Counted from the first letter of the stretch, positions 17,182 through 26,248 are shown. The stretch is DNA of 53,114 nt from Bacillota bacterium (GCA_023411715.1 JAEYOM010000127.1:1-53114); one strand, 5' to 3'. Translations and numbers: made by a program. The notes: a model not told the origin generated them from the letters alone.

Positions 17182-19206
17182 TCAAACATTCGGCTTGTTT
17201 ATCTCTTCTATGTATTCCATTATAGCATATTTCAATTTATCTTTTGCATCATCGGAACTGATCCCCGGAAGTTGGGCGCCGGCAACCGAAAGATGGCCTC
17301 CGCCCCCAAGCTTTTCAAGTATCATCTGTACATTGATGTCGCCGAGGGATCTTCCGCTGATCCATATTTCATTGCCTGCATTGCATAAAACGAACGCCGC
17401 GATGATCCCCGAAAGGTTAAGTAATTCATCCGCCGCTTTTGCAGCGATAAGCTGCACATTTTTCATGCCCGGCGGGCAAATGGATATAGCGATCTCATTA
17501 CTGACCATCTCGGCCTTTTTAACTACACTCGATATATTTGTATAAGTCTCGAGATCGTTCTGGAAAAGCTGCTTGACAGCAACAGTATCGACTCCCTGGC
17601 GCCTCAGGTAGGACGCCGCTTCAAAAGTCCTGACGCCCGTTTTGAAGGTAAAGTTCTTGGTATCGACCACTATGCCCGCATAAAGCGCTTCCGCTTCTAT
17701 CTGCGTGAGCTTCAGCTTGTCGTCTATATATTGCAGCACCTCGGTGACCAGCTCGCTCGTTGAAGAAGCGTATGTTTCCTGGTAGGTCAGTACGGTTTCC
17801 TGTATGTAGTCGGCTCCCCTCCTGTGATGGTCGATAACGACTACCTGCCCCGTGCTTCCAAGCAGTTCGGGGATCTCGGTAAAGCTCCTGCGGTGAGTAT
17901 CGACGATGATCAGGAGAGTTTTGCCGTCGACCATTTCCATCGCAGTGTTCCTGCTAACGAACAGGTTCTCGTATTCCTCGTTTTTCTGTATCTTTCCAAT
18001 AAGCTTTTCGATAGTCGGGTTAACCTTGCTGAGAACTATATAAGCGTCCTTTCCCCTGCTCCTTACTATCCTGTAAATGCCGAGCGAAGCGCCCATCGAA
18101 TCGATATCGGCGTTCTCATGGCCCATGACAAGTACGTTTTTAGACTGGTCTATAAGTTCGCGCAAGGCAAAGGCGATGACTCTCGCCTTGACCTTGGTCC
18201 TCTTTTCGAGCTCCCTTGTTTTTCCGCCGAAGAAGCTGAAGTTCTCGCCGCTCTTTATGACGACCTGATCTCCGCCGCGTCCGAGCGCCAGATCGATGGC
18301 TGCAGCGGCATAGCGGAAATTCTCCTCAGGCGAGTTCCCGTTGAGCCCGAATCCAAGGCTCAATGTGACTGGCAGTTTGTTTCCCGTATTTATCTCCTTG
18401 ACCGTATCAAGTATTTCGAACTTTTTCTCTTCGAACTCCTTCAGGTATTTCTGTTCAAAAAGGAAAATGTATTTATCGCGTTCATATTTCTTCAATATGC
18501 CGTTCGTTAAGCTCATCCACTGGACGACCTTCCTGTCGATCTCGGCGAGCATCTGGGGCCTGCTTGCATCAGGCATGCTTTGCATCAGGTCGTCATAATT
18601 GTCTATGACGAAAATGCCTGTCATTATCTTTTCTTCATAATAAGCCTTTTTAAGTTCGGCAAAATCGGTGATGTCCAAAAAGTAAAGTATCAGGATATAA
18701 CCCTGGCCTTCGGGTTTCCGATCCTGCCTTACGAGGTTGCACAGCACATTATAGAACCTTCCTTCAAACTCGAGCTGCTTCGAATAACCTGCAGAAAAGC
18801 TTTTCAGGTTGTCCGGGGCCAGTTCGTTCTTCTTGAGTTCGCTTACGATGGATTTCACCGCGCCCTCAAAGGAAGACTTTTGCTCAGAAATGGCCTTGAA
18901 GGATGAATTATACCATACGATCGAGCCGTCCAGTTCAGTGATGACCAGCGGCATGGGGAAATTAAGGAGCGTATCGCGCGTAGCCGTATCGATATTGAAG
19001 TTCAGATTTTCGATAAAATTCGATATCTCGGCCTTGCTCTTGTAGCTGGTACGTATATTGTAATAAAAAAGGAAGGCAAGCAAAACAAAGCCCGGGATAG
19101 CTACTCGCCAGTCCATGACGGCTATGACGGCCACCAGGAACAAAATTATCCAAAGATAAAAATTAACACGCGGTATTAGAAGGCCAAGGAATTTTTTACT
19201 GTCCAT
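17182..19206 (-). CDS. gdpP: Cyclic di-AMP phosphodiesterase GdpP (YybT family)
   Basis: The 674-residue membrane enzyme cuts cyclic di-AMP to pApA. Order: two membrane segments (about 10-50); degenerate PAS domain (about 70-150); degenerate GGDEF domain (about 190-310) with the variant GRGGDQVVIKSG; DHH domain with VMGHENADIDSMGASLG (about 360-377) and VVIDHHRRG (about 455-463); and a DHHA1 domain ending with GGGGHLSVAGAQL. All DHH metal residues appear intact. The ATG at 19206 is preferred over a TTG at 19257 because the family starts just before the first membrane segment. It lies between the MazG-like gene and rplI. Confidence 0.95.
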   Translation of the reverse strand: MDSKKFLGLLIPRVNFYLWIILFLVAVIAVMDWRVAIPGFVLLAFLFYYNIRTSYKSKAEISNFIENLNFNIDTATRDTLLNFPMPLVITELDGSIVWYNSSFKAISEQKSSFEGAVKSIVSELKKNELAPDNLKSFSAGYSKQLEFEGRFYNVLCNLVRQDRKPEGQGYILILYFLDITDFAELKKAYYEEKIMTGIFVIDNYDDLMQSMPDASRPQMLAEIDRKVVQWMSLTNGILKKYERDKYIFLFEQKYLKEFEEKKFEILDTVKEINTGNKLPVTLSLGFGLNGNSPEENFRYAAAAIDLALGRGGDQVVIKSGENFSFFGGKTRELEKRTKVKARVIAFALRELIDQSKNVLVMGHENADIDSMGASLGIYRIVRSRGKDAYIVLSKVNPTIEKLIGKIQKNEEYENLFVSRNTAMEMVDGKTLLIIVDTHRRSFTEIPELLGSTGQVVVIDHHRRGADYIQETVLTYQETYASSTSELVTEVLQYIDDKLKLTQIEAEALYAGIVVDTKNFTFKTGVRTFEAASYLRRQGVDTVAVKQLFQNDLETYTNISSVVKKAEMVSNEIAISICPPGMKNVQLIAAKAADELLNLSGIIAAFVLCNAGNEIWISGRSLGDINVQMILEKLGGGGHLSVAGAQLPGISSDDAKDKLKYAIMEYIEEINKPNV

Positions 19207-19228
19207 ATGAGTGAAAGAGCGAGCTCCT

Positions 19229-19567
19229 TCATTTCTCCTTTCTCCTGAAACTGCCAAGATGCCTTGATAATTCGGTCAGATCACCGTAATATTTTTCAAC
19301 GTCATGGTTTTCAACAAGTCCCAGCCTAATCTTACTCTGTATTTTCAGTTCGACGGCGTTATAACTGATACCCAGGCGCTTTCCCAAAAGATAGCTGATA
19401 AGTATGATATTCGAGAGTATATCCGAAACTGCTTCGTGCATTTCCTCCCGAACGCCGCTCGCCAGTACTCTGAACAGATTCGCCAGATCCGTCAGCAGTT
19501 CGCTTTTCAGCCATTCGATCAATTTTATGTTCCTGGTTATATCGATTTCTTTCTCCGGCATCGCCAT
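19229..19567 (-). CDS. MazG-like protein
   Basis: From the ATG at 19567 the protein has 112 residues, mostly helical. IEWLKSELLTDLANLFRVLA, then EAVSDILSNIILISYLLGKRLGI, match the all-alpha MazG-like nucleotide pyrophosphohydrolase fold in its short, single-domain form. The usual acidic metal ligands (EExxE followed by ExxD) are only partly visible (REEMHEAVSD), so catalytic activity is uncertain. GGGAGTGG lies 5 bases upstream of the chosen ATG; a longer open frame to 19612 has no such support. It is the first gene of the gdpP-rplI-dnaB operon. Confidence 0.7.
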   Translation of the reverse strand: MAMPEKEIDITRNIKLIEWLKSELLTDLANLFRVLASGVREEMHEAVSDILSNIILISYLLGKRLGISYNAVELKIQSKIRLGLVENHDVEKYYGDLTELSRHLGSFRRKEK

Positions 19568-19654
19568 ATGATCCACTCCCAATCCTGGCCGGTTTAAATC
19601 CCGATGGCTCATACCCCCCGCAGCTTATCGGGCATATACCTTGTCCATGTAAAC

Positions 19655-19682
19655 ATTATATCATATGGCATATATTTACAAA
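19655..19682 (-). promoter_or_regulatory. Candidate promoter of the mazG-like-gdpP-rplI-dnaB operon
   Basis: On the minus strand, TTTGTA (19682-19677) and a perfect TATAAT (19660-19655) are 16 bases apart. The site lies 88 bases before the first ATG of the operon and in the gap after pheA. Confidence 0.65.
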
Positions 19683-19784
19683 TTTCATTTCCCGCGGAAA
19701 TTGCCTGCCGTGCCGGTTTACTATATACGAGAACGATGCTTCGAGCCAAATAACCGGAAAATCCAGCCGATACAATACTTAAAA

Positions 19785-20627
19785 CTACTTGTCCCCGGAT
19801 GGCTCCCGGAATATGGGGTAAGAGCCCAGAATCTTCAGAAATGACGTCTTCCTTTTAACCATTGTAAGCGCATCCCTGAGGTCTCCGTCCTCCCTGTGGC
19901 CCAGGAGATCGACAAAGAAAATGTAGCTTCCCAGCCTGTGCTTTGCAGGTCTCGACTCGATCCGGGTCATGTTGATATCCCAGAGATTAAATATGTCCAA
20001 AACTCTGTATAGGCTTCCGGGTTTGTCCTCGGTCGAAAAGACGATCGAAGTTTTGTCATTGCCCGACCTCGGAGCATCGCTTCTGCCAACCGCTATAAAC
20101 CGCGTACGGTTGTTACTATTGTCCTGTATATCCGTTTTCGCAATCTCAAGCCCATATTCGGCAGCTGCAGAGGATGAGCCTATCGCTGCAAGCTCATTGC
20201 TGCCTTCCGCAACCTCCCGGGCAGCAGCGGACGTACTATTCACCGCCTTGACCTGAGCATACGGCAGTTGCTCCGAAAGAAACCTTCTGCACTGTCCCAG
20301 CGGTTGTGGATGCGAAAGCACATATCTGATCCCGGATATATCGGCGCCAGGCCTCACAAGCAGGTTTTCCCTTATAGGCAGCACAAGCTCGGCCTTTATC
20401 ATAAGATCAGCTTCCGTGGCTATCATGTCCATCGTTGCATTGACTGCGCCTTCAATGGAATTTTCGATTGGTACTATCGCTTCATCGAGCTTACCGTACT
20501 TAACAGCCAGAATGATCTCGGGGATAGACTGAAAGTCCTGCGCTTCGTACGGACCGGCTCCCGTATATTCTTTCATGGCCACGAAGGAAAAAGTGCCCTT
20601 CGGGCCGAGGTAGCCTATCTTAATCAT
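19785..20627 (-). CDS. pheA: Prephenate dehydratase
   Basis: The 280-residue enzyme converts prephenate to phenylpyruvate in phenylalanine synthesis. It is a monofunctional PheA without a chorismate mutase domain. The catalytic half opens IGYLGPKGTFSFVAMKEY and includes VPIENSIEGAVNATMD and NNRTRFIAVG (the TRF motif). The C-terminal ACT domain (TSIVFSTEDKPGSLYRVLDI through ESRPAKHRLGSYIFFVDLLG) carries the phenylalanine-sensing GALxxVL-like and ESRP motifs, so feedback inhibition is expected. It appears monocistronic. No T-box or other leader was recognised upstream. Confidence 0.96.
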   Translation of the reverse strand: MIKIGYLGPKGTFSFVAMKEYTGAGPYEAQDFQSIPEIILAVKYGKLDEAIVPIENSIEGAVNATMDMIATEADLMIKAELVLPIRENLLVRPGADISGIRYVLSHPQPLGQCRRFLSEQLPYAQVKAVNSTSAAAREVAEGSNELAAIGSSSAAAEYGLEIAKTDIQDNSNNRTRFIAVGRSDAPRSGNDKTSIVFSTEDKPGSLYRVLDIFNLWDINMTRIESRPAKHRLGSYIFFVDLLGHREDGDLRDALTMVKRKTSFLKILGSYPIFREPSGDK

Positions 20628-20808
20628 CTTTACCTCTATTCCTACCCGGTTTTTAGGTAATTTTCGGCATATATAATAATAACACTAAAAATCCGATTTT
20701 CCAAGACTTAAAGGAAACCGGCCGTCTGTTATTGAAACGTTATTGAAATGCCAGTCCTGAAACAAATTTTTTATTTATTGTTTAGAAAATGGTATCAAGG
20801 GGAAATTA

Positions 20809-20814
20809 TATAAT
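20809..20814 (+). promoter_or_regulatory. -10 element for the orphan structured RNA
   Basis: A perfect TATAAT lies 7 bases before the proposed RNA start. No good -35 hexamer sits 16-18 bases upstream (the sequence there is A-rich), so either an activator or another sigma factor may be involved. Confidence 0.5.
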
Positions 20815-20820
20815 ACAACC

Positions 20821-21003
20821 ACGGGTTGATAAAATACTTTTACCAGGAAGGGAATGAGTCCAAAGGGAAACGCAGTGAAAGGACCACTAACCGCGGTAAG
20901 GAAAGCAAGAGGAGTCACAGTTGAACAGTTCCACATTTCCTGACTGCTTACGGAGAGCAGGGTAAACGGCCGGATTAATAAGTTGGATATCCGGTCGTTT
21001 TAC
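20821..21003 (+). ncRNA. Orphan structured RNA candidate with intrinsic terminator
   Basis: No ORF lies in this stretch and no plus-strand gene follows. A closing helix can form between TTTACCAGGAA (20839-20849) and its two 3' partners TTCCT (20937-20941) and GGTAAA (20961-20966). Between the partners sits a hairpin CTGCT/AGCAG (20944-20948, 20956-20960). Inside, GTCC (20858-20861) pairs with GGAC (20881-20884). The end is a strong terminator: GTAAACGGCCGGAT (20962-20975) with ATCCGGTCGTTTTAC (20989-21003). Bases 20962-20966 belong to both the closing helix and the terminator, so the two may exclude one another. I cannot assign the class with certainty; the clostridial raiA RNA is the first one to test. 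Confidence 0.55.
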
Positions 21004-21015
21004 TGTCTTCACTCT

Positions 21016-21065
21016 TCCCGCATCCCTACAGCCGCCCCCGCACTCTGATCCCGCTCCGGTCGTTT
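21016..21065. repeat. 50-nt dispersed repeat, copy 1
   Basis: This sequence (tcccgcatccctacagccgc and onward, ending tccggtcgttt) matches 24313-24362 at about four of five positions. In both places it lies at or just past the stop codon of a minus-strand gene of unknown function. Confidence 0.7.
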
Positions 21066-21654
21066 ACTGGAAGTTATTTTTGTTATTTTTATGCTCACCG
21101 ATATAAATGTTCAGCGCCTTCAATGCTTTTAGTATCAATATGAAAAGAAATACAAAAAAGACAATTCCGAAAATAATCAAAAGGAAGTACAGTATTACGA
21201 ACCCACCCACATAAAACGGCATTACCGGATTCACCCCCTCAACCCTGCCAATTGTGCTGCTCTCTCTGATCAGAAAGGTTATTTTATTATATTCATCAAT
21301 AGAGGTAATATCCAAAAGAACCCTGCCCCAATTACCTTTCTCAAAACGTTCAACAAGGATTTTTTCGTGCCGGTTGCCCGATTTATCAAAATAATAAATT
21401 ATTAGTGAGCTTCCTACGGATGCTTCTTTAGGCTTAATATTAAAAGTATACGTACTTGCCGGCTTTATCGGTCTGATCGATATGTCTTCATTAAGCCCAT
21501 TATAGGTAATTTTCAATCCTTCAATTTGCATACCGGTCTGGTTATTTATTTGTATTTCAAATCCCCTGTTCGAGCCATTATAAAAAATAACGACCAATGC
21601 TATAATGATTATTCCAAGCAGAATTGCAGAAGTGATGATATATACCTTTTTCAT
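21064..21654 (-). CDS. Membrane protein of unknown function with an extracytoplasmic domain
   Basis: The protein has 196 residues. An N-terminal membrane segment (about 5-25), an external domain of about 115 residues (FEIQINNQTGMQIEGLKITY and later YTFNIKPKEASVGSSLIIYY, beta-rich), then a long C-terminal hydrophobic stretch (about 147-182) and a basic, Asn-rich tail. I recognise no family. It lies at the border of an island of secreted proteins of unknown role, downstream of the S41 pseudogene on the same strand. Confidence 0.6.
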   Translation of the reverse strand: MKKVYIITSAILLGIIIIALVVIFYNGSNRGFEIQINNQTGMQIEGLKITYNGLNEDISIRPIKPASTYTFNIKPKEASVGSSLIIYYFDKSGNRHEKILVERFEKGNWGRVLLDITSIDEYNKITFLIRESSTIGRVEGVNPVMPFYVGGFVILYFLLIIFGIVFFVFLFILILKALKALNIYIGEHKNNKNNFQ

Positions 21655-21804
21655 ATCAGCTGACCCCCCTGATTATGATTTCGCCCGATATATCAATACC
21701 ATTTTAACACATAATTGGCGTTTAGAAACAGTATTCATAAATAGTATCCAATATAACTCAAAGGATGCCGGATAATTTTATCTGCCTGGAAACCGTAATT
21801 ACAA

Positions 21805-23144
21805 TTAGTCTTCAAGCTCAATGATATGCCGGACCAAATCGTCATCGCTCGGATAATTTGAATATTCAGTCGGGAAATATATGTCCGGTTCAGTTTTTAC
21901 GTCTTCATCACAAACCCCTTTGGAAGTCAAACCCATGATACATGGGAAGTTTATAATATATCCGCTGTTAGGTAATGTGCAAATAATCGGATCGAATCCA
22001 ATCCCATCTCCTCCGGTTTTTACGCCGACGAGAGTTGCAAATCCAGTGTCCTTTGCAAATGATGCAAACCCCTCCGCAGCTGAATAAACTTTCTGATCGA
22101 CAAGCAAATATATCTTTCCCCTAAAGTTGACCGAATCCTTCGGGTATATTGTGGTTGTTTTCTTATAATAGCACTTGAAATTGTTCATAATCTCATCGGG
22201 CAGATTATTCAATCCATCCTTTGATATGTCTTTCACTTCACAACGACGCGCTTCATAGCCGGATCCTGCTTTGGCTGCAATAAATGGCTCTTCAAAATCT
22301 CCGCCGCGAAATAAAAAGTAATTTGTAAATTCGACCGGTTTACTGGTAAGCAGAGGTATAAGGTATGCCCGCCAATACGTATCGGACCCTCCCCCTTTTC
22401 CGCGGATATCGATTATCAGCTTCCTGTAATTGTTTCCTGTCTTGAACAGTTGCCTGACCAGTTGCATATCAGCCGCAATATTATCCGTATTCATTAGCTT
22501 TATCCTGATGTATGCCGTCTTGCCCTGATCCAGGATTTCAGTTGTTAAATTACTATCATATATGGTTTCATTTCTTGAGTTCCCGGCCGAAACGGTGATA
22601 TTTTCCTTATCTCCTGAATACCGCAGAACTGCGCTCTCCATATCCAATTGATCCAGCCATGGCTTATACATTGCCGGATATCTCCCGAACAGAGCCTTCC
22701 TCTGTTGATAAATGCCGCTACCATCCCATAAAAAAGTATGCCCGTTGTGCAGATCTCTTAAAATCCTTGTTAACGCATATTTAAAGTCTTCATCGCTTTT
22801 TACATTGCTTATTAATTGAAGGTATGTATCTTTTTAACAAGCCAGTCAATACCGGTGTGTCGCTTGTTAACATCAAAAAACGGATAATTCTCTTCAAGCA
22901 CTTGATACATATATTCAAAATCTTCAAGGTATTTTTCCGGTGTTAATTCGTCATCGTTTAAGTTCGCAGATCCAATTACCTCTGTAGATGATTTGCCTTG
23001 AGCCGAAGACGGCTGCGGAGAGCCGACAGCCATTACAGAGGCCTGTCCGCTAGTTGAATTTATATTGGCGGAACCATTACATCCGATCAAAAGAGCCGGT
23101 ATGACAAGAAAAACAACTATGATTATTGAAAGATAACGTCTCAC
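21805..23144 (-). pseudogene. S41-family peptidase lipoprotein, split by a frameshift
   Basis: Two frames together give one S41 protein of about 446 residues. The first (23144 to about 22831) has a lipoprotein signal (VFLVIPALLIGC), a Ser/Gly-rich linker and the S41-type FEYMYQVLEENYPFFDVNKR. The second (about 22830 to 21805) continues KDTYLQLISNV, RILRDLHNGHTFLW and the protease core with KVYSAAEGFASFAKDTGF, whose Ser is the likely nucleophile. The break is at five A residues on the minus strand (plus-strand T5 at 22831-22835). One more A would restore the frame. It may be a true mutation, a sequencing error or a -1 shift. The intact protein would be a surface-anchored serine peptidase. Confidence 0.8.
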
Positions 23145-23222
23145 CTTATATTACCTCCAATCTGGTTTTCTATTATATGTACCATATATTAACTTATTTG
23201 TCTGCTAATTTTATCGTTTTTA

Positions 23223-24185
23223 TTATTTTAAATCCATGAATTTTTCCCATTCATCCAGAGTATTAATCTTATTATCCTCCAGCCTTGTTCCGTAAAAATC
23301 GATATAGCCCTGCAATATGCCGTATTCGGGCGACGTCGTATGCTCCGTTGGAATAAGGGTTTCAGATAAAGCTGGATCACACGAAACAAATTTCAATTGC
23401 TCCGTCTTTAAATCATATTCCCAGTTTTCACGTACTACAGGACGGTATTTGCTTTGAAATGTATATGTGCCGTTGTTCTGGTAATTGTCCTTATAGCCGT
23501 ATTCAAAACTTATGGAATAGGATAGGGATATTTTTGACGCGCCATCATAATAGGGCGAGCAGGAGAAATATGCATTTGCTTCAGGGTTTATGTTTTCAGG
23601 AAAGAATAATGTACTGCCCTCCGCCGGAAATTCTGCAGCAATTGAGCCATCCGGACTGTACCAGATTTCTTCATAAAGTTGCAGACCTGTGCCATGATTC
23701 GCCTCATGCTTTAAAACAAGCCAATACATCGTTCCGTCACCGGATCGTTCAATCCTGAAATCCGGTTTGTCTTTTTCGTTTTGATACACAAAACCGTCAA
23801 CTACCCATTTGTCATGGCTGTTCGAAAACATGACATAAATATAGAGGTGCCCTTTTGTTAGTGATAATACGGCAGCCTTTTTCTCCCCAACGCTGAAGCC
23901 GCTGATTCCCACGTCTGTATAAAATGAGCCGGCATAACCCTCATTGTTCACTTTCGCCTGCAGACTATCGAAAATACCATATAAGCGTAATATTTTATCA
24001 ACTTGTTCACCATCAATTTCAGTAGATCCTTCTGTTTTCAGATTTTCAAATTGAGTAAATGGAGACAATGCCTCCTTTGACAAAGCCGAAGTGTGCGACT
24101 GGGAATTTGATGGTTCACGCGCCGAAATGGCATTACAGGAAGTAAGAAAAAGGGCCAGAAAAATTAATAACAACAGTTTTTTCAT
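23223..24185 (-). CDS. Lipoprotein of unknown function
   Basis: From the ATG at 24185 the protein has 320 residues. MKKLLLLIFLALFLTSCNA is a classic lipoprotein signal with the lipobox Cys at 17. The mature part is soluble, aromatic and Gly-rich, probably beta-rich, with no repeats or catalytic motif that I recognise. AAAGGAG lies just upstream of the chosen ATG; the longer frame to 24209 adds non-signal residues. The gene sits between the S41 lipoprotein pseudogene and another gene of unknown role, all on the minus strand. Confidence 0.75.
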   Translation of the reverse strand: MKKLLLLIFLALFLTSCNAISAREPSNSQSHTSALSKEALSPFTQFENLKTEGSTEIDGEQVDKILRLYGIFDSLQAKVNNEGYAGSFYTDVGISGFSVGEKKAAVLSLTKGHLYIYVMFSNSHDKWVVDGFVYQNEKDKPDFRIERSGDGTMYWLVLKHEANHGTGLQLYEEIWYSPDGSIAAEFPAEGSTLFFPENINPEANAYFSCSPYYDGASKISLSYSISFEYGYKDNYQNNGTYTFQSKYRPVVRENWEYDLKTEQLKFVSCDPALSETLIPTEHTTSPEYGILQGYIDFYGTRLEDNKINTLDEWEKFMDLK

Positions 24186-24312
24186 ATGCTCTCCTTTAAC
24201 GATTACCATATCCCCTGCTTTTCCTTGGGCTTCGGATTAGTTACGACCAGCCGATGCCGTTAGAGGCGGCCGAGCAAGGCAGAACAGAGCCTTGAACCGC
24301 TTGGAGCTTTCA

Positions 24313-24362
24313 TCCCGCATCCACACAGCCATCCCCGCCCCTGGACCCTGTTCCGGTCGTTT
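24313..24362. repeat. 50-nt dispersed repeat, copy 2
   Basis: Matches 21016-21065 (see that copy). It starts 4 bases past the stop codon of the 24366-24977 gene when read on the minus strand. Confidence 0.7.
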
Positions 24363-24365
24363 TGC

Positions 24366-24977
24366 TTACTTTACAGGATATTTTGAAAAAAGGTCCAATA
24401 TATTTAACCCTTTCTTATACTGCACCGGATCATTACATTTATATAGCAAGTCTACTACCTTTTCGCACATATTAACCCAATTCAATTTTTCATTTTTAAA
24501 CTGTACAATTCCGCCGGGTTCCTGCATTTGAGAATCAACATATCCGTTATGAGCAGCAGCCATTTCTTTATAAGAACGCAGTGTACTATATGTACCAAAA
24601 GTACTGCCGTCTCCTATCCCTATGTCATCCGCATAGGAGCATAATGCAAATACTTCTAATTGCGAAGCATTACCGGGATCTATTTCATTAATATTGACAT
24701 TATAAGAAACTGTTTTCCCGCCATAATTTGTTTCCACATATATAACCGGATTGTCTTGAGTTGAGCATTCCGCATACTTTGCCTTCATTCCCCAGAAGCA
24801 ATTGGTGCCTGGCTCCTTAAGCATAGTCAGACCAAGCACGTCCCCACTTTCCTGCTTTTCCGCTTTTCTGGATGCTGCGGACATATATTCCGAAAAATCA
24901 TTGCTGGTTCTCTTGGTTTTTAAGCTTGAATCATATATGTATCCCGCATATTTGTTGCTTACACCTGATATCTCCAA
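24366..24977 (-). CDS. Cytoplasmic protein of unknown function
   Basis: The protein has 203 residues, no signal peptide and no membrane segment. The N-terminus (MEISGVSNKYAGYIYDSSLK) and the middle (CFWGMKAKYAE, then VIYVETNYGGKTVSYNVNIN) resemble uncharacterised clostridial proteins that share an Asn/Ser-rich start and a core of this kind. I cannot name a family. It carries five scattered cysteines. It lies alone between the lipoprotein gene and the rpsR terminator, and its 3' end shares the 50-nt repeat with the 21064 gene, suggesting common local origin. Confidence 0.6.
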   Translation of the reverse strand: MEISGVSNKYAGYIYDSSLKTKRTSNDFSEYMSAASRKAEKQESGDVLGLTMLKEPGTNCFWGMKAKYAECSTQDNPVIYVETNYGGKTVSYNVNINEIDPGNASQLEVFALCSYADDIGIGDGSTFGTYSTLRSYKEMAAAHNGYVDSQMQEPGGIVQFKNEKLNWVNMCEKVVDLLYKCNDPVQYKKGLNILDLFSKYPVK

Positions 24978-25132
24978 AAATTTTTACCTCACTTAATTTT
25001 GTTTCGGCATATATGCCAAATATGCTCCACAAAAATATACTATCGGTAATTATATCGGGTTAGCTCGCATAACCTTTAGCGAACCATAAAACCGGCAAAT
25101 CCGCCTCTACCTACGACGCCCGGTGTAAACGC

Positions 25133-25158
25133 AAAAAGGACCGGTTCACCCGGTCCTT
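25133..25158 (-). terminator. Intrinsic terminator of rpsF-ssb-rpsR
   Basis: On the minus strand, AAGGACCGG (25158-25150) and CCGGTCCTT (25144-25136) form a 9-bp stem with a 5-base loop, followed by a T-run (25137-25133). It lies 17 bases after the rpsR stop. Confidence 0.92.
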
Positions 25159-25174
25159 CTCATTTTCTTTTTGC

Positions 25175-25465
25175 TTAATCAGCAGTGTACGGCAGCAGTG
25201 CAACTACCCTGGCCCTCTTGATAGCCGTGGTCAGCTGGCGCTGATGCTTTGCGCAGTTGCCCGAGATCCTCCTGGGGAGTATTTTACCTCTCTCGGATAT
25301 ATACTTTCTCAGCTTTGCAACTTCCTTATAATCTATATCAGTAACCTTGTCTACACAAAAAGCGCAAACTTTTTTCTTGGGCCTTCTCATCCTCATGCCG
25401 CCCTTGCCTTCGCCCTTGTCGTAGGAATCTCTGTTACCGCCTCTGTTATCCCTTTTTCCTGGCAT
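25175..25465 (-). CDS. rpsR: 30S ribosomal protein S18, zinc-binding form
   Basis: The 96-residue S18 binds S6 on the 30S platform. The core RRPKKKVCAFCVDKVTDIDY has a CxxC pair (Cys34 and Cys37), matched by GNCAKHQRQL, so this is the zinc-ribbon form rather than the zinc-free one. A Gly/Arg/Lys-rich N-terminal extension of about 25 residues precedes the core and is longer than usual. The gene follows ssb by 51 bases and ends the rpsF-ssb-rpsR operon. Confidence 0.97.
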   Translation of the reverse strand: MPGKRDNRGGNRDSYDKGEGKGGMRMRRPKKKVCAFCVDKVTDIDYKEVAKLRKYISERGKILPRRISGNCAKHQRQLTTAIKRARVVALLPYTAD

Positions 25466-25516
25466 CGGAACACGCCTCCTTTCTCTAAAATACCGTGAAC
25501 TGTCTTCCCAAGGTCT

Positions 25517-25951
25517 TTAAAACGGCAGTTCATCATCGTCATCAGCGGGGAAGAATCCCTCATCATTCTGGTTTCCTCCCGCAGCGGGAGAAAATCCCGG
25601 GGACGGTCTAAACGAAGCTCCGCCTTCATTCTTTTTGCTCTCGGCAAAATAGGCCTCATCGGCTATGACTTCGGTGGCATAATGCTTTTTGCCTTCGGTG
25701 TCATCCCATGACCTGTTTTGCAGACTCCCGACGACTGCGACCTTCAACCCTTTGGTAAAGTACTTGCTGCAGAATTCCGCCAGTTGCCTCCAGGCGACGA
25801 TATTTATAAAATCGGCCTGTCTCTCTTCACCCTGTTTTACAAATCTTCTGTCGACAGCGAGGGTAAAGGTGCATTTCGGAATGTTATTCGAAGCAGTATA
25901 CCTTATTTCGGGATCTTTTGTAAGCCTGCCCATCAAAATAACCTTATTCAT
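25517..25951 (-). CDS. ssb: Single-stranded DNA-binding protein
   Basis: The 144-residue SSB starts MNKVILMGRLTKDPEIRYT, with the OB fold to about residue 110, then a Gly/Pro/Asn linker. It ends with the acidic tip DDDDELPF that binds partner proteins in replication and repair. It lies between rpsF (9-base gap) and rpsR, the conserved order. Only one SSB gene is in the window. Confidence 0.98.
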   Translation of the reverse strand: MNKVILMGRLTKDPEIRYTASNNIPKCTFTLAVDRRFVKQGEERQADFINIVAWRQLAEFCSKYFTKGLKVAVVGSLQNRSWDDTEGKKHYATEVIADEAYFAESKKNEGGASFRPSPGFSPAAGGNQNDEGFFPADDDDELPF

Positions 25952-25960
25952 ACATTCACC

Positions 25961-26248
25961 CTATTTTTCTTTTTTGATAACCATGTATTTGATTATGCCA
26001 TCCGTGATCTTGTAGATTCTTTCAAGCTCATGCGGGAATTCGGGTTCTGCGCTGAAATTTACAAGCACATAATAGCCTTCGCTCTTATCGGCGATTTCGT
26101 AGGCGAGTTTCCTCTTTCCCCATTCATCAATGCTTTCCAACTGAGCCGAAGATTCGAGCAGGCTCTTGAATTTTTCAACAAGCGCCGCGGTATTTTCTTC
26201 CCCTAAGTCGGGATTGATGATGAATATGGATTCATATTTGTTCATCAT
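25961..26248 (-). CDS. rpsF: 30S ribosomal protein S6
   Basis: From the ATG at 26248 the protein has 95 residues. MNKYESIFIINPDLGEENTA and the later LAYEIADKSEGYYVLVNFSA match S6, which pairs with S18 on the 30S platform. AAGGAGG lies about 10 bases upstream. The longer open frame to 26302 has no support. A second ATG directly follows the first (26245) and could be used instead. It is the first gene of the operon. Confidence 0.96.
   Translation of the reverse strand: MMNKYESIFIINPDLGEENTAALVEKFKSLLESSAQLESIDEWGKRKLAYEIADKSEGYYVLVNFSAEPEFPHELERIYKITDGIIKYMVIKKEK

Noticed and set aside
20821..20961. Cobalamin riboswitch
   Set aside because: AAAGGGAA and GTGAAA segments are present, but the CCCGCnACTG-type core and downstream gene are missing.
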